From Escarpia spicata (lineage: Eukaryota > Annelida > Polychaeta > Sabellida > Siboglinidae): a stretch of 64,000 nt of DNA. The stretch lies in contig OZ023210.1 in NCBI GenBank assembly GCA_963995525.1, forward strand, positions 8,204,586 through 8,268,585. Reading direction: 5' to 3'. A program made the translations under genes and the position numbers. The notes under the pieces are model-generated. The model was not told the origin of the DNA, did no database searches, and worked only from the letters and a program-made list of their open reading frames with translations. This document shows, piece after piece, positions 49,200 to 60,139 of this stretch. Every line of letters begins with the position of its first letter. The first letter of the stretch is position 1.

Positions 49200-51240
49200 G
49201 ATAATGGCGACCGTAAAAACAAAGAGAGTACGCAGAAATATGCAAGACCATCAAAAAGAAAGCAAAGGAGGACATCAGGAAGTACAAACAAGAGTTCATA
49301 CGAGAAAAGATTATGACATCAAAGAGCCTGAAGAAAGCCAGAAGAGCACAGTCACTAGGACGAGACAGACTGATTACCCTTCAAGTAGGATAGAGAAATA
49401 CAACACCAATATATGATCATGGAACGAATAGAGGAATTCTACTCCGAGCTATACGACAGTGAAATGAGTATCTTAATTCACACCGACCCGAAAGATATAC
49501 CAGAGATAACACTATGGGAGGTGGAAGCAGCGCTAAGAGATATGAAGATTCGGAAAACATCAGGCAACGACCATAATTTTAAACGTTGAAACATTAAAAG
49601 CAGGACAAGATACCATCTCGAACACACTGGCTAAGCTGTATACTAAATGCTTATCAGAAAGAAGAATACCCACCGCGTGAAAGAAAGCAAAGATGGTGAT
49701 AATCTTCAAGAAGAGAAATAAGAAAGACTTAAAGAACTACAGACCGATACGTTTATTATCAAACATCTACAAATTACTCAAACAAACTAACTAACCAATA
49801 GGCTAGAGAAGACACTCTATGAAAACCAACCACGAGAGCAATCACGATTCAGAAGCAGGTATTCAACGATAGACCACATACACGTCGTAAACCAACTGAA
49901 AGAGAATTGCCGAGAATATAATATCCCGGTCTGCATCGCTTTAATCGACAACGAGAAGGCTTTCGACTCGGTGCAAACTCAAGCAGAACTAACCTCCCTT
50001 CAAAAACAGGGGCTAGAAGACGTGTACATCGAACTCCTGAAAGTCATCTACACTAACAGCTCAATGACAGTCCACCTACACAAAAAGAGCAACAAGATCA
50101 ACACCAAGAGAGGAGTACGACAGGATGACACCATATCGCCCAAGCAGTTTACAGCAACACTTGAAAACATATTCCGAAGACTGACCTGGGAAATCAGAGG
50201 CTTGAGGATAGACGGAGAATATATCAGCCATCTTCGCTTTGACATTCTCATATGCGCTACACCGCAAGAACTACAAAGCATGCTGCAGGAACTAGCTGAT
50301 GAAAGTAAAAAAACAAGGTCTGAAGATGAACATCTCAAAGACAAAAGTGATGCTAGAAAAGGACACACCAATATATATCAACACCACGTGGATAGAGAAC
50401 GTTGAAAGCTACGTTTATCTGGGGTAGCGATACAGTATCAGAGACAAAGACAAGGAAATGCAAATATGTTAACAAAACTGTTAACGGCAACACTCACAAG
50501 CATATTCCGAAGACTGACCTGGGAAACAAGGGGCTTGAGGACAGACGGATAATATCTCAGTCATCTTCGCATCGCCGACGACATAGTCAGATACGCTACT
50601 ACACCGGAAGAACTAAAAAAATCTACAGGGACTAGCTGATGAAATTGAAAAATAAGGGCTGAAGATGAACAATTTGAAGACAAAAGTGATGCTAGAAAAT
50701 GACACATCAATATGTACCAACACCACGCAGATAGAGACCGTTGAAAGCTACGTCTTTCTGGGACAGCGATACTGTATCAGAGACAAAAACAAAGACAATG
50801 AGATTCAAAGAAGAATCACCGCCGGCTGGACAGCATTCATCAAACCCCGCGACATCTTCAAGGGTAATTTGGGAACCTGCTTGAAGAGACAAGTCTGCAA
50901 CTCATGCGTACTTCCAGCGTTGACATACGGCGCGGAAATAAGGGCACTCACTATCCAGGCAAAGAACAAGCTAGCAGCCGAACAAACAAAGATGGAAAGA
51001 AGTATGTTAAACATTACATATCGGGAGAGAAAAACAACCATCTGAGTAAGAGAGAAGACAAAGGTCATAGATGTGATAGAACAAATCACAAGATAGAAGT
51101 GGACCTGGGCAGGGCACATCAGCAGACTGCGAGATAACCGATGGACATCGCGTATCACAAGGAGACCAAGGGAACTGTCTAAAGGAAGACCGGCGAGGCG
51201 GTGGCGAGGCGAACTATGCTTTACACAATTATATTTATAC
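49200..51240 (+). mobile_element. Decayed RTE-like LINE ORF2 (RT and C-terminus), with internal duplication
   Basis: Recognisable parts: an N-terminal Lys-rich helix region, FYSELYDSEMS, WEVEAALRDMK, KDLKNYRPIRLLSN, CIALIDNEKAFDSVQTQAEL, RGVRQDDTISPKQFTATLEN, FRRLTWEIRGLRIDGEY, then FLGQRYCIRDKNKDNEIQRR and TKMERSMLNITYRERKTTI. Stops and frame changes are frequent. The catalytic box is damaged: HLRFDILICA stands where HLR-F-A-D-D-I would be expected. A segment of about 300 bp is duplicated with an offset of about 332-340 bp (50165-50450 and 50497-50790). The second copy still reads HLRIADDIVRYA at about 50561-50596. Confidence 0.87.
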
Positions 51241-51361
51241 ATTTGTATTACATTACTAGTGCGACATGACATATGCCAGATCAATTGTTCTTGCATCCAG
51301 TTTTCATTCAGAAATATTTTCCCTAAGTTTCGTATCGCAAAGGAAAACATTTGGGGCCAGA

Positions 51362-51420
51362 ATCATTTTGTAAGTTTCACGGACATAGTTGCATAGCAAT
51401 TAGTCACGTGACAGATCCAG
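51362..51420 (+). repeat. Dispersed repeat copy (weak)
   Basis: ATTTTGTAAGTTTCACGGAC then ATAGTTGCATAGCAATTAGT aligns to the repeat at 60040-60135 and 47893-47990. The match is clearly diverged. Confidence 0.5.
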
Positions 51421-51439
51421 CAGGGCCCATCTATACCAG

Positions 51440-52075
51440 TTTAAAACGAACGGTAATTTCACAACTGAGATGATGACAATGGGCGGTACAGTGTGTGAGG
51501 ACGGAGGAAGTAGTACAGAAATAGTGAGGAAGGTGCAAGCTGGAACGGCAGTGTGGAAGACATTGTGTGGGAAATAAAACTGAAGAAACAACTGAAAGGA
51601 AAAGTGTTGAAAGCCAGCGTGGTACCCGCCTGCATTTGTGGTTTTGGAACGCTGGCACTGACTGAGAGACAGGAAAAGAAGTTACAAGTAGCAGAAAACA
51701 ACTGGGTCTAAAGAATGTGTAGAGTAACGAGAGAAGATAGAAGGAAAATTAAGGAAGTGAGCCAAGAGATTAGCATGAAAAATAAATAAAAATGAAAGTA
51801 GTCGGAAATAGAATGAGGTGGGCAGGACATGTGCAAAGACTGAGCGAAAACAGACGGTCAAAAAGAGCATGGGCAGCAGAAAAGGGTGGCAAACGACAAA
51901 GAGTAAGACCAAGGCTGAGATAGAAAGTCAACATGAAACAGGACATTGAAATGGCATTTGCGACCAGCCATGAATGGAAGGTCATTGCGGACGACAGATA
52001 GATGGAAAGAGTTGGCCAGTAAAACGGAAGAAGCTACAAATTAAGTGCCGAGGACCCCGACCCGTAAGGACGTTG
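51440..52075 (+). mobile_element. LINE ORF2 C-terminal fragment (Jockey/R-type style)
   Basis: The + strand translation, across stops and shifts, gives KASVVPACICGFGTLALTER, EKKLQVAENNWV, RMCRVTREDRRKIKEV, NRMRWAGHVQRLSENRRSKR and GGKRQRVRPRLR. These are the usual C-terminal landmarks of non-LTR retrotransposon polyproteins. It differs from the neighbouring 49.2-51.2 kb element, so it is a separate insertion. Confidence 0.82.
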
Positions 52076-52079
52076 GGGG

Positions 52080-54810
52080 AAAGATGACGACGAGTAGACA
52101 ATGCAATATAGAACAAATATGGCTGGACACTGGACAAGCCACGATTTCTTTCCGCTTGCCATCTGACCTTGTTCATTTGTATGGCAGTCTTTCTCATTTT
52201 GTTTTGAACAAACCAGGGACTAACAGAGAAGGGAACAAACACTTTCCGGGTTATATAACGTCTTTATTGTGTTTGTACGTGTACCTTTGGTCGTCGGCGC
52301 AGCGTATCGTACACCTGAGCAGAGTGGTGACACGAATGTTCTACATCTAGGTCACCGTACAGTTTATTTATTGAAAGTGATTGTAGCATTCTGGAAGCTT
52401 CATTATTGAAGTGCTGTACCGTTAGAGACATATATTGCCATGGAGCAAGAGGGCGCCATCCTCGCGATACAGAGGTCACTTCTGCTGATTACGTCATTGC
52501 CAGCCAGCAGTACCCGTTGGCTGATCGCTTTGCGAAACTCTGAATTTAAGCTCAGCCTATGAAATCGCTCACTAGATCAGTGGATCTCGTCAAGTCAGGT
52601 GGTCAGAATAAAGCTAATTTTAACTCACTAGGGCTAGTTTTGCATGGCATACAGGCCTGGCTTGCGAGGATGCGAGGGCGCCTGAATGACATAGAATAGC
52701 GCATTTGACCATGTGCCGTGCAGTTGTTGGGGACATTTACATTGTTGTCTAATATCTTAGAATAATGATTTGTCAACTACTCCAAATGAAAGAGTGTCGC
52801 AACACGTGTTTAATGCAGGTGTAACTACGATTTGTTGATGTACGTGTTGTAGAGTCCTATGTGTAGTGTGTGTATGTGTGAGTGTGTGTGCGTGCGTGTG
52901 TATTTGTTTGTCCGTGTATTTGTGTGCGCGTGCATTTGTGAGGACGCACGCGTAGATACGCTATACAACATTCCCGCCAAAGACATGACCTCATGCGCGT
53001 GACCTCAGTCAAGCTTTAACAATGCCACCAATGAAGTCAACAGTTATACACGCGAATTGCAATACTATTGCTGCATGACATCTCATAAATCAAACATTCC
53101 CGCATATAGTTGTCACTTTTAAAATGTTGCCTTATACTTTTGCCATAAATAAACACTTTTGTGGCCAGAATTTCAACAAAATATACGACGCCATGCAATA
53201 ATGCACAATGTATTCGGCATCATGGATAGGCCAATTGTGCTGGTAAATGCGTGTCTTAACCTTCAATTCACCATGACAGAGGAACGCATGTGATACCTAG
53301 TAAGAATAACCACTAATAAACAATGGGGGGAACTGTAACTGACAACAAACCGAAATCAAATGGTTTCGCACAACAACGTGCCGAAACAAAAACAAACAAA
53401 ACACGTGATAAAATAGTTTTATTGTAAGAAAAGAAAGGCTTTATTTCCTGTTCGCAATGATGCATATTCGCGAAACGTGCTGGAACAGAACTGTCAACAA
53501 ACAAGTCATAGAACTGCGTGTGTTTACGCTAAAACCTTATGCTGTAAATACTCGAATATCGAATTCTCAAATATATACACAAATCCGTAATACACGAATG
53601 ACGATAATAATCAAATAAAGTTGTGTAAAAAATATAACCATAACATACAATGCCCAAAACATGCAATGAAAATTCAGTCAACAAATTACAGTAGTCGCTC
53701 TTTAAGAGACAAGTGGAAGTGCTGCAGTTTATCTCTGACATAGAACAACATCAAGATGGCGGCGATCCTACAAGCCCTGCATATAAAATGTCATAAAAGC
53801 AATCAGAACACGACGGGATTTTCATAAACAAAGTCCAGTCAGTATTAAGTTCGAAATGTTCATCGGTTCATTTTGTTTCCGCAGGTAGCGTTACACTACG
53901 GTGGTGCCTTGATACAGGAACATGTGAAATTCATCACCTCAGGTGTACGTGCACACTTATTTCACCGGTGCCTCTCCTTGTACGACAAATAACATAATTT
54001 ATTTTCCCTTGGATAAATACGGAAACAAGTATACATCTTCCACGGAACGGTGAATAACTAAATTGTGTCGAGTACTACAAATATAAATTAAAATGGAAGA
54101 TCGTCACGGCAGCTCGAAGGGATGGATAAAGAACCCCAACATATTTAATAATTGACCCCGCTGGCGTGATACAACATACACGCACGCACGCACGCACGCA
54201 CCGACGCACGCACGCACGCACGCACGTTCAAACAACGTTAGACAATAATGGGTCACGCTCCTTTTTATGGAGAATTAAGTATGAATGGCGTCCTCTACCG
54301 GCAGTTGTTACAATTCGGTACTTCAATTTGATGCTGCATAATGTTTTCTATCACTCAACCCATTATTCTGGATTGAATATCGTCGACGAGGGTTTCCCCA
54401 TGGCTGGTCTGTGCCGGATTTGCGTGGACCTGTTTCGGTAGACACGTTTCTAACAAACAAAAATATCAGGCACATCTAACAATAGCAGAAATGCGGATTT
54501 ATAAATTCGATAAATACATTTTCAAGGGTGTACGTATATGTGTGGAAGTTTCTTAGAAAGTGTGTTTCTGTCACGTGGTCTCCGTGCGTCATCCGGGTAC
54601 GTGCAATATACGAGGCGATTTGTTTCGACACAGGGATGAAGCAACGACACCGAAGCAAGTAACCACCAGGGTGCATAGATGTGTTTCTCCCACTGCGGTT
54701 TGTACATAGTAAAATGTCGATTAATAAAAATATAAACAGAACATTTTAAAGTGGCCATAATTGGACATGTTATTTATCAGGAGTATCACCAACAACATAG
54801 GCGATCTTCT
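52080..54810. other. Intergenic, no supported gene; GT-rich 52860-52945, (GCAC)n 54176-54226
   Basis: Only short frames. Simple repeats are a TG/GTGC-rich tract at about 52860-52945 and a GCAC run at 54176-54226. I see no exon signature on either strand. Confidence 0.5.
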
Positions 54811-54814
54811 TCCT

Positions 54815-54958
54815 GTGACACAGTCTCACCGAAGATTGTCACTGTCTCTCCGGAGACTATCACAGTCTCTCCGAAGATTGTTACGCAGTCTCTCCGAAGA
54901 CTGTCAGACAGTCTCCAAGGAGACTGTCACACAATCTCCCCGGACACTGTCACAGTTT
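54815..54958. repeat. 21-23 bp minisatellite overlapping the 3' end of the minus-strand gene
   Basis: Six units of TCTC-C-G(A/G)AGA(C/T)TGTCA-CAG, 21 or 23 bp each, with internal near-palindromes such as TCTCCGGAGA. The stop codon of the minus-strand gene (54927-54929) lies inside one unit, and its last codons (QTVTVSGEIV) come from the repeat. Confidence 0.85.
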
Positions 54959-55598
54959 GCGTCCTGCCCCGGCCCTGGTCGTGGGTCTGGAGATCGCCCG
55001 TGTGCCCGTCGTCGCCTGCAGTCCCGCCGTGGTTATCAGCAAGCGCTGGGTCCACATTACCATCATCGTCGGTATGAGCCCGATTCACGTGACCGTCTCC
55101 GTTTGTGTGCTCGCTGGTCACGTGATGTGAACTGACAGTGCCTGGGCCATTTGTGTTTCTGCTTGTGTTCGCGGGATTTGCATCGTCGGCACGCGTTCGA
55201 CTCACGTGACCTGTTTTTCCGGCTCGCGTGCGATTCACGTGAGTTGTGTTACCAGCTCGCATGCGGCTTGTGTGGGCTTTGTCACCATGCGCTCTGCTCT
55301 CGTCACTAGTGTCGTCGTTGTGCGCGCGGCTCACAAGACCAGACACGTGTCCAGAGTCGTCAGTGAGCGCGCGGTTAACGTGACCGTCCGAGATCTTGTA
55401 GACGCCCACCAACTGTACGCTCTCGGTGGGCGATGTTGTGCGATATTTGGGCAGCAATGGCGGCGGCTTGTTGCGAGTCCATAGAACGCTCCAAAAGACA
55501 ATGCCGACGGTCGTCGTGATGGCGCCGAGCGCAAGGAACAGCCACGACACGAAGGCCAAGTCGTCGTCGTACGAGGAGTCGGCCTTCGTCAGCGATGT
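54927..55598 (-). CDS. Minus-strand gene, last coding exon (TM2 and repetitive tail)
   Basis: Begins TSLTKADSSYDDDLAFVSW directly after CCCACCTGCAG. The tail-coding part is unusually rich in CACGTGA/TCACGTG motifs, which generate the HVNR/HVSR steps. The stop TGA lies inside the 21-23 bp minisatellite. Confidence 0.78.
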   Translation of the reverse strand, partial: TSLTKADSSYDDDLAFVSWLFLALGAITTTVGIVFWSVLWTRNKPPPLLPKYRTTSPTESVQLVGVYKISDGHVNRALTDDSGHVSGLVSRAHNDDTSDESRAHGDKAHTSRMRAGNTTHVNRTRAGKTGHVSRTRADDANPANTSRNTNGPGTVSSHHVTSEHTNGDGHVNRAHTDDDGNVDPALADNHGGTAGDDGHTGDLQTHDQGRGRTQTVTVSGEIV

Positions 55599-56354
55599 CT
55601 GCAGGTGGGAATACAATGAGTGACTGACTGACTAACTGACTGAGTGAGTTAGTGAATCAGTGAGTAAAAAGGTATGAGTGATTGAGTGAATGAGTGAGTG
55701 GGCGAAGAGTGAGTGAGTGGTGCTTGAGTGAGTAAATAGGTGAGTGAGTGAGTGAGTGAGTGAGTGAGTGAGTGAGTGAGTGAGTGAGTGAGTGAGTGAG
55801 TGAGTGAGTGAGTGAGTGAGTGAGTGAGTGAGTGAGTGAGTGAGTGAGTGAGTGAGTGAGTGAGTGAGTGAGTGAGTGAGTGAGTGAGTGAGTGAGTGAG
55901 TGAGTGAGTGAGTGAGTGAGTGAGTGAGTGAGTGAGTGAGTGAGTGAGTGAGTGAGTGAGTGAGTGAGTGAGTGAGTGAGTGAGTGAGTGAGTGAGTGAG
56001 TGAGTGAGTGAGTGAGTGAGTGAGTGAGTGAGTGAGTGAGTGAGTGAGTGAGTGAGTGAGTGAGTGAGTGAGTGAGTGAGTGAGTGAGTGAGTGAGTGAG
56101 TGAGTGAATGGGTGAGTTTGCTACGATAACACTGTAATATCCACGCATACAAATAGCAGTACAACGACCAGGTAAAGAAGACACGCAGTTACCATGAAGC
56201 TGCCAATGAGGAGGATGACGGTGCCGGGCATGAGGATGACGAGAGTGCCCTGGGGAATGTTGTAGAGGCAGCGACCGAAACAGGACGACGACGAGATCTG
56301 AGGCGGCTCCACCGATGTCGTCGTCTGGCGGCGAGGCTGCGTCACCTTCGGCAT
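54927..56354 (-). CDS. Two-TM-helix membrane protein of unknown family, 277 aa, two coding exons
   Basis: Join of 56193-56354 (54 codons) and 54927-55598 (223 codons plus stop), minus strand, phase 0 junction with donor ATG/GTAACT and acceptor CACCTGCAG. The start ATG at 56354 has G at -3 and an in-frame TAG 21-19 bases upstream, which fixes the start. Residues about 25-35 are Cys-rich (SCFGRCLYNIP). TM1 is about 37-54 (TLVILMPGTVILLIGSF), then a short acidic loop (ADSSYDDD), then TM2 (SWLFLALGAITTTVGIVFWS) and a basic stop (WTRNK). PPPLLPKYRTTSPTESVQLV follows. The last ~150 residues are a hydrophilic tail rich in His, Asp, Arg, Thr and Gly with repeated HVNR/HVSR and RTRA elements. I do not recognise the family. 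Confidence 0.8.
55619..56118. repeat. (TGAG)n microsatellite filling the intron of the minus-strand gene
   Basis: Pure TGAG from about 55741 to 56106 with degenerate flanks at 55619-55740. The intron (55599-56192) is therefore mostly (CTCA)n in the transcript. CTCAC matches the loose branch-point consensus yUnAy, so the intron holds dozens of such motifs. The THSL open frames here are artefacts. Confidence 0.98.
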
Positions 56355-56408
56355 GGCGCTCGCGCGAGGTTGCTACGGGCTGCTGCTGCCAAGGTCAGAT
56401 GACGTCAT
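56193..56408 (-). CDS. Minus-strand gene, exon with start codon and 5' UTR end
   Basis: The acceptor TTTCTCCTGCAG before 56408 suggests this is an internal exon with 54 bases of 5' UTR. Those bases hold an 11-codon upstream frame (ATG at 56408, TAG at 56375-56373) in frame with the main ATG at 56354. The exon ends at the codon ATG (56195-56193) followed by GTAACT. Confidence 0.75.
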
Positions 56409-56689
56409 CTGCAGGAGAAAGACACGTACATGAGCGTGGTATGTGGGGAAGAGGCGATGATGTGATATGTAAAGAGGTTGAAGGGGGCAGTGGCTGATGT
56501 GGTAGAGGATTGGCTATACATCATATGAACAGATGAAGTGGGAAGCTCAAGAGATAGTGAAGGTCAGCCTTGTATAACGGGGATGGAGCGCACGCAAATA
56601 TCAACAAGAGAACTTGTTGTTTGTCCAGCAAACAACCATTAAATAATTATGTTCAAAGACTATTATGCAACGGTAAAAACAGAGCTGCT

Positions 56690-56935
56690 AATTCGAACGC
56701 CAACTCGACTTATCTGGGAATCATTCAGCCACGCCGCAATTACTACACCAATACTACTCATTCATTTATATCCTCCACTCTATGGTATTCGTATGTATAG
56801 GTGTGTGAACAATAGCAGCGTGGAGTGAATGAAATTGTCCAGACTTCGAATCGGCAACAAGAGAATTCCAACCCCAACCGGTTGACAGCCTGGTGTTCTC
56901 ACCACTATGCTACAGCGAATGTGTAGTGTTTCCGG
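56690..56935 (-). mobile_element. tRNA-derived SINE, diverged copy
   Basis: The reverse complement has a head TAGTGGTGAGAACACCAGGC, a weak B box GGTTGGAATTC, then TTCATTCACTCCACGCTGC and GCGGCGTGGCTGAATGATTC then AGATAAGTCGAGTTGGCGTT. These match the middle of the SINE copies at 25586-25892 and 14847-15172. The 3' tail appears lost. Confidence 0.65.
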
Positions 56936-56944
56936 TGACGTCAC

Positions 56945-57460
56945 AATGGCGACAGTTTCAAATACTTGGGTACTACTATTGATAAGAAACTCACCTTCAA
57001 TGAACATGCTGACTTGGTGCACAAAAACCACAGCAACGTCTCGTTTTACTTAGGAAACTCAGAAGCTTTGGGGTCAGCCCACGTGTCCTTGAACTAGTGT
57101 ACATAAGTCTTGTTGAGGGTATCTTATCATTCAACATCATAACTTGGTTTGGGCATCTTACTGTTAAACAAGAGACAAAACTGGGCCAGGTTGTTAACAT
57201 AGCTAGTAAACTCATTGGTCAGCAACAGCGACAGTTGTCCACTCTCTACGACTCTGCCCATGCCAGGAAGGCATTTCACATTTTCAATGGTCGTGCCCAT
57301 CCACTTAACTTAGCATTTCAGAAACGTCGTTCTGGCAGGCGTATTAAAATTCCTCTTGCACGAAAGAATGTATATACGAATTCATTTGTACCTTCAGCCG
57401 TTGTTGTCCTGAATGCTGCACTCAAACAATGTGTCAATAGATTACTAGAGTAGTAGAGTA
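56945..57460 (+). mobile_element. LINE RT C-terminal fragment (Rex/L2-like style)
   Basis: Translation gives KYLGTTIDKKLTFNEHADLV, then after a frame change LRKLRSFGVSPRVLELVYIS, LSFNIITWFGHLTVKQETKL, VVNIASKLIGQQQRQLSTLY, HPLNLAFQKRRSGRRIKIPL and NSFVPSAVVVLNAA. This is the distal part of a non-LTR RT polyprotein. The 5' part with the catalytic box is missing, consistent with 5' truncation. It lies in the long upstream intron of the minus-strand gene. Confidence 0.85.
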
Positions 57461-57775
57461 GTAATAGAGCTATTTTGGGTGTGTGTGGAGGAGGAGAGAG
57501 TGTGCATGCATGTTTATATTACGTGAATACCATTTAATATATTACTTTAAACTGCATGTATCATGTATTAATTACACACTTTCATATCACTGTATGTTTT
57601 AACTATGTAGATAGTTACGTAGTAATGCCCTCCTCTGATGTTCTGGGAATGCTTGGGTTTTATAATTTTTAGGCAACAGGGTATGCTCTGTAAAACTTTA
57701 CATTTAGACAATTGTATGTTTAGTTTTCGTTTTAGGACACTTTAATGTGTTATCTATATACATCTAACTCGTAAA

Positions 57776-57826
57776 ACTTCACACGTGTGGGGACTTCACA
57801 CGTGTGGGGACTTCACACGTGTGGGG
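57776..57826. repeat. 17-bp tandem repeat ACTTCACACGTGTGGGG, 3 copies
   Basis: Three identical units, each with the palindrome ACACGTGT (CACGTG E-box core). A fourth, degenerate unit (ACTTTACATGTGCATG) follows. Confidence 0.92.
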
Positions 57827-57829
57827 ACT

Positions 57830-58460
57830 TTACATGTGCATGCAATGCTGTTGTGTGTTTTGATATCTTTATTATGTATTCTATTTTATTTTTTGTTTTG
57901 TTTTTCCTGAAAGAACTAATTAATGGATTGGATGGTCAACGGATGAGCCAAAAGACAATTTTCTGCTTTAAAATGTATTTTTAGGACGTCAATCAAGTAC
58001 TTTTGATTTGATTTGATTGCTGAAGTGGTTGGCATCATTCGACCGCGGCGTCCAGCGGAACAGACATTGGCAGAACTGAGGATCTGCCAGACTTTACTCA
58101 AACTTCAAAGGAGATGCTTCGTATTCGCGTCACTGTGTTCGATGTCACAACAAGGCCAGATTGCTCTTCTGTCTTCACGATTCGCAAGTGGACTTGTTTG
58201 ACGTACACATATAGGAGAAATTAATCGCTTGATGTTACATCCTTCCATCTTGTTGAATTTCGAGTACTCAGTGCTGTTGTTGACAGTGTGAGTCCAGTAT
58301 CATATTTGATGTGATCGGCTCGACCGCTTTCCTGGACTTCCTCCTTTTCTTTGTCCTTTAACATCTTGCTGGAAAGCTATAAGTTAGCGACGTTTCTCCT
58401 TGGTATCCACGCACAAGCCATCGATGACATGGATACAGAAGTGAATGCCTACTCTTTAAT
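57830..58460. other. Intron, nothing recognised
   Basis: AT-rich unique-looking sequence, short frames only. Confidence 0.4.
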
Positions 58461-58462
58461 CT

Positions 58463-58610
58463 GGCTATTTAGTCATTTGTCTGCCTTTGTCACTTTGGCT
58501 ATTTAGTCATTTGTCTGCCTTTGTCACTTGGTAACACGCTTGGTAACACGCTTGGTAACACGCTTGGTAACACGCTTGGTAACACGCTTGGTAACACGCT
58601 TGGTAACACG
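58463..58610. repeat. 33-bp duplication followed by 12-bp tandem repeat CTTGGTAACACG, 7 copies
   Basis: GGCTATTTAGTCATTTGTCT then GCCTTTGTCACTT occurs twice in a row (from about 58460). It leads directly into seven copies of CTTGGTAACACG (58527-58610). Confidence 0.92.
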
Positions 58611-58624
58611 CAGGCAAAGCATCT

Positions 58625-59115
58625 TTTCAAAAAAGTTCAAGAGACAAGATAAATTTACCTTGAAATTAAAATTCCGCTTATATAGCTCAAACGTTAAACC
58701 TACCCTCCCGCGTGGATATGAAACATGGCAACTAAAAACAAGCCAAGAAAACTAAATTGATGCATTCGACACTAAATGCCTGCGAAAGATCTTGGGCATA
58801 CGCTGGAGCGACCATGTGACGAACATAAATGTCCGGATAAGAACCTCTGGCATCATCATCAGACGAATGAGCTGACTCGGCCATGTCACAAGGCTACCAT
58901 CTACTAAACCTGCCCAACAAGCGCTATGGTGGATACTAGCTGGCCAGAGAAAGAGGAGACGACCAAAAATTAACTGGCGTCAAACATTCGACCGCAACCT
59001 ACAACTGGTCAATAAAAGTTAAAGCGACCTCAGAACACTAGCAAGCGACAGATCTGTATGGCGTGCCTTGACTGCCTCGTGCGTCTCTAGACGTGGGAAC
59101 CGCTAAGTAAGTAAA
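58625..59115 (+). mobile_element. LINE ORF2 C-terminal fragment
   Basis: Landmarks are PTLPRGYETWQLKTSQEN, IDAFDTKCLRKILGIRWSDH, LGHVTRLPSTKPAQQALWW, GQRKRRRPKINWRQTFDRNL and SDRSVWRALTASCVSRRGNR. It has stops and small shifts and lacks the RT core. The end at 59105 is followed by GTAAGTAAAAGTAAG, possibly the 3' terminal simple repeat. Confidence 0.85.
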
Positions 59116-59210
59116 AGTAAGACTTTGTCATTTATCGTCATAACGTCCACGCTTTTTCGTAATAGAATGCTATTGGCAATATGACGATCCGCAAGTGCCA
59201 CACTAATGCA

Positions 59211-59600
<390 letters not shown>

Positions 59601-59770
59601 TCTCTATGTTGCACGGCTCGTATCTTTACTCTTTTCCGATCCAAGTATTGCGCCAACACAATGTAACACGTCCAACGGCGCTCGACTCTTAACTCATCCT
59701 TTGTGTAGTGGTTGTCTGTTTGCGTCCTTTATACCATTCAAGTCACACATGTTGTGATTTATGTATAAAA

Positions 59771-59932
<162 letters not shown>

Positions 59933-60039
59933 AATTACCAATTACGTAACTCTTCTGCTCTCTTTCTATAATAATACTGCTGACCAACAATTCAGTAAGA
60001 GCCAACGACGATATCGATTCCATTGCTCAGCCTGAATTT

Positions 60040-60135
60040 TAACAAAACGTGCTACGGAATGTTTGATAGGTAAGCCATTTTGTAAGTTTGTTGGACCTAG
60101 TTGCTAGGCAACAGGTCACACGATATGGTTCCATC
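60040..60135 (+). repeat. Dispersed repeat copy (GGACC-GTTGCTA-GCAA type)
   Basis: GGAATGTTTGATAG, then AGCCATTTTGTAAGTTTGTT, then GGACCTAGTTGCTAGGCAAC. It shares order and orientation with 47893-47990 and the weaker 51362-51420. No coding sequence and no terminal inverted repeats are seen. Confidence 0.65.
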
Positions 60136-60139
60136 AATT

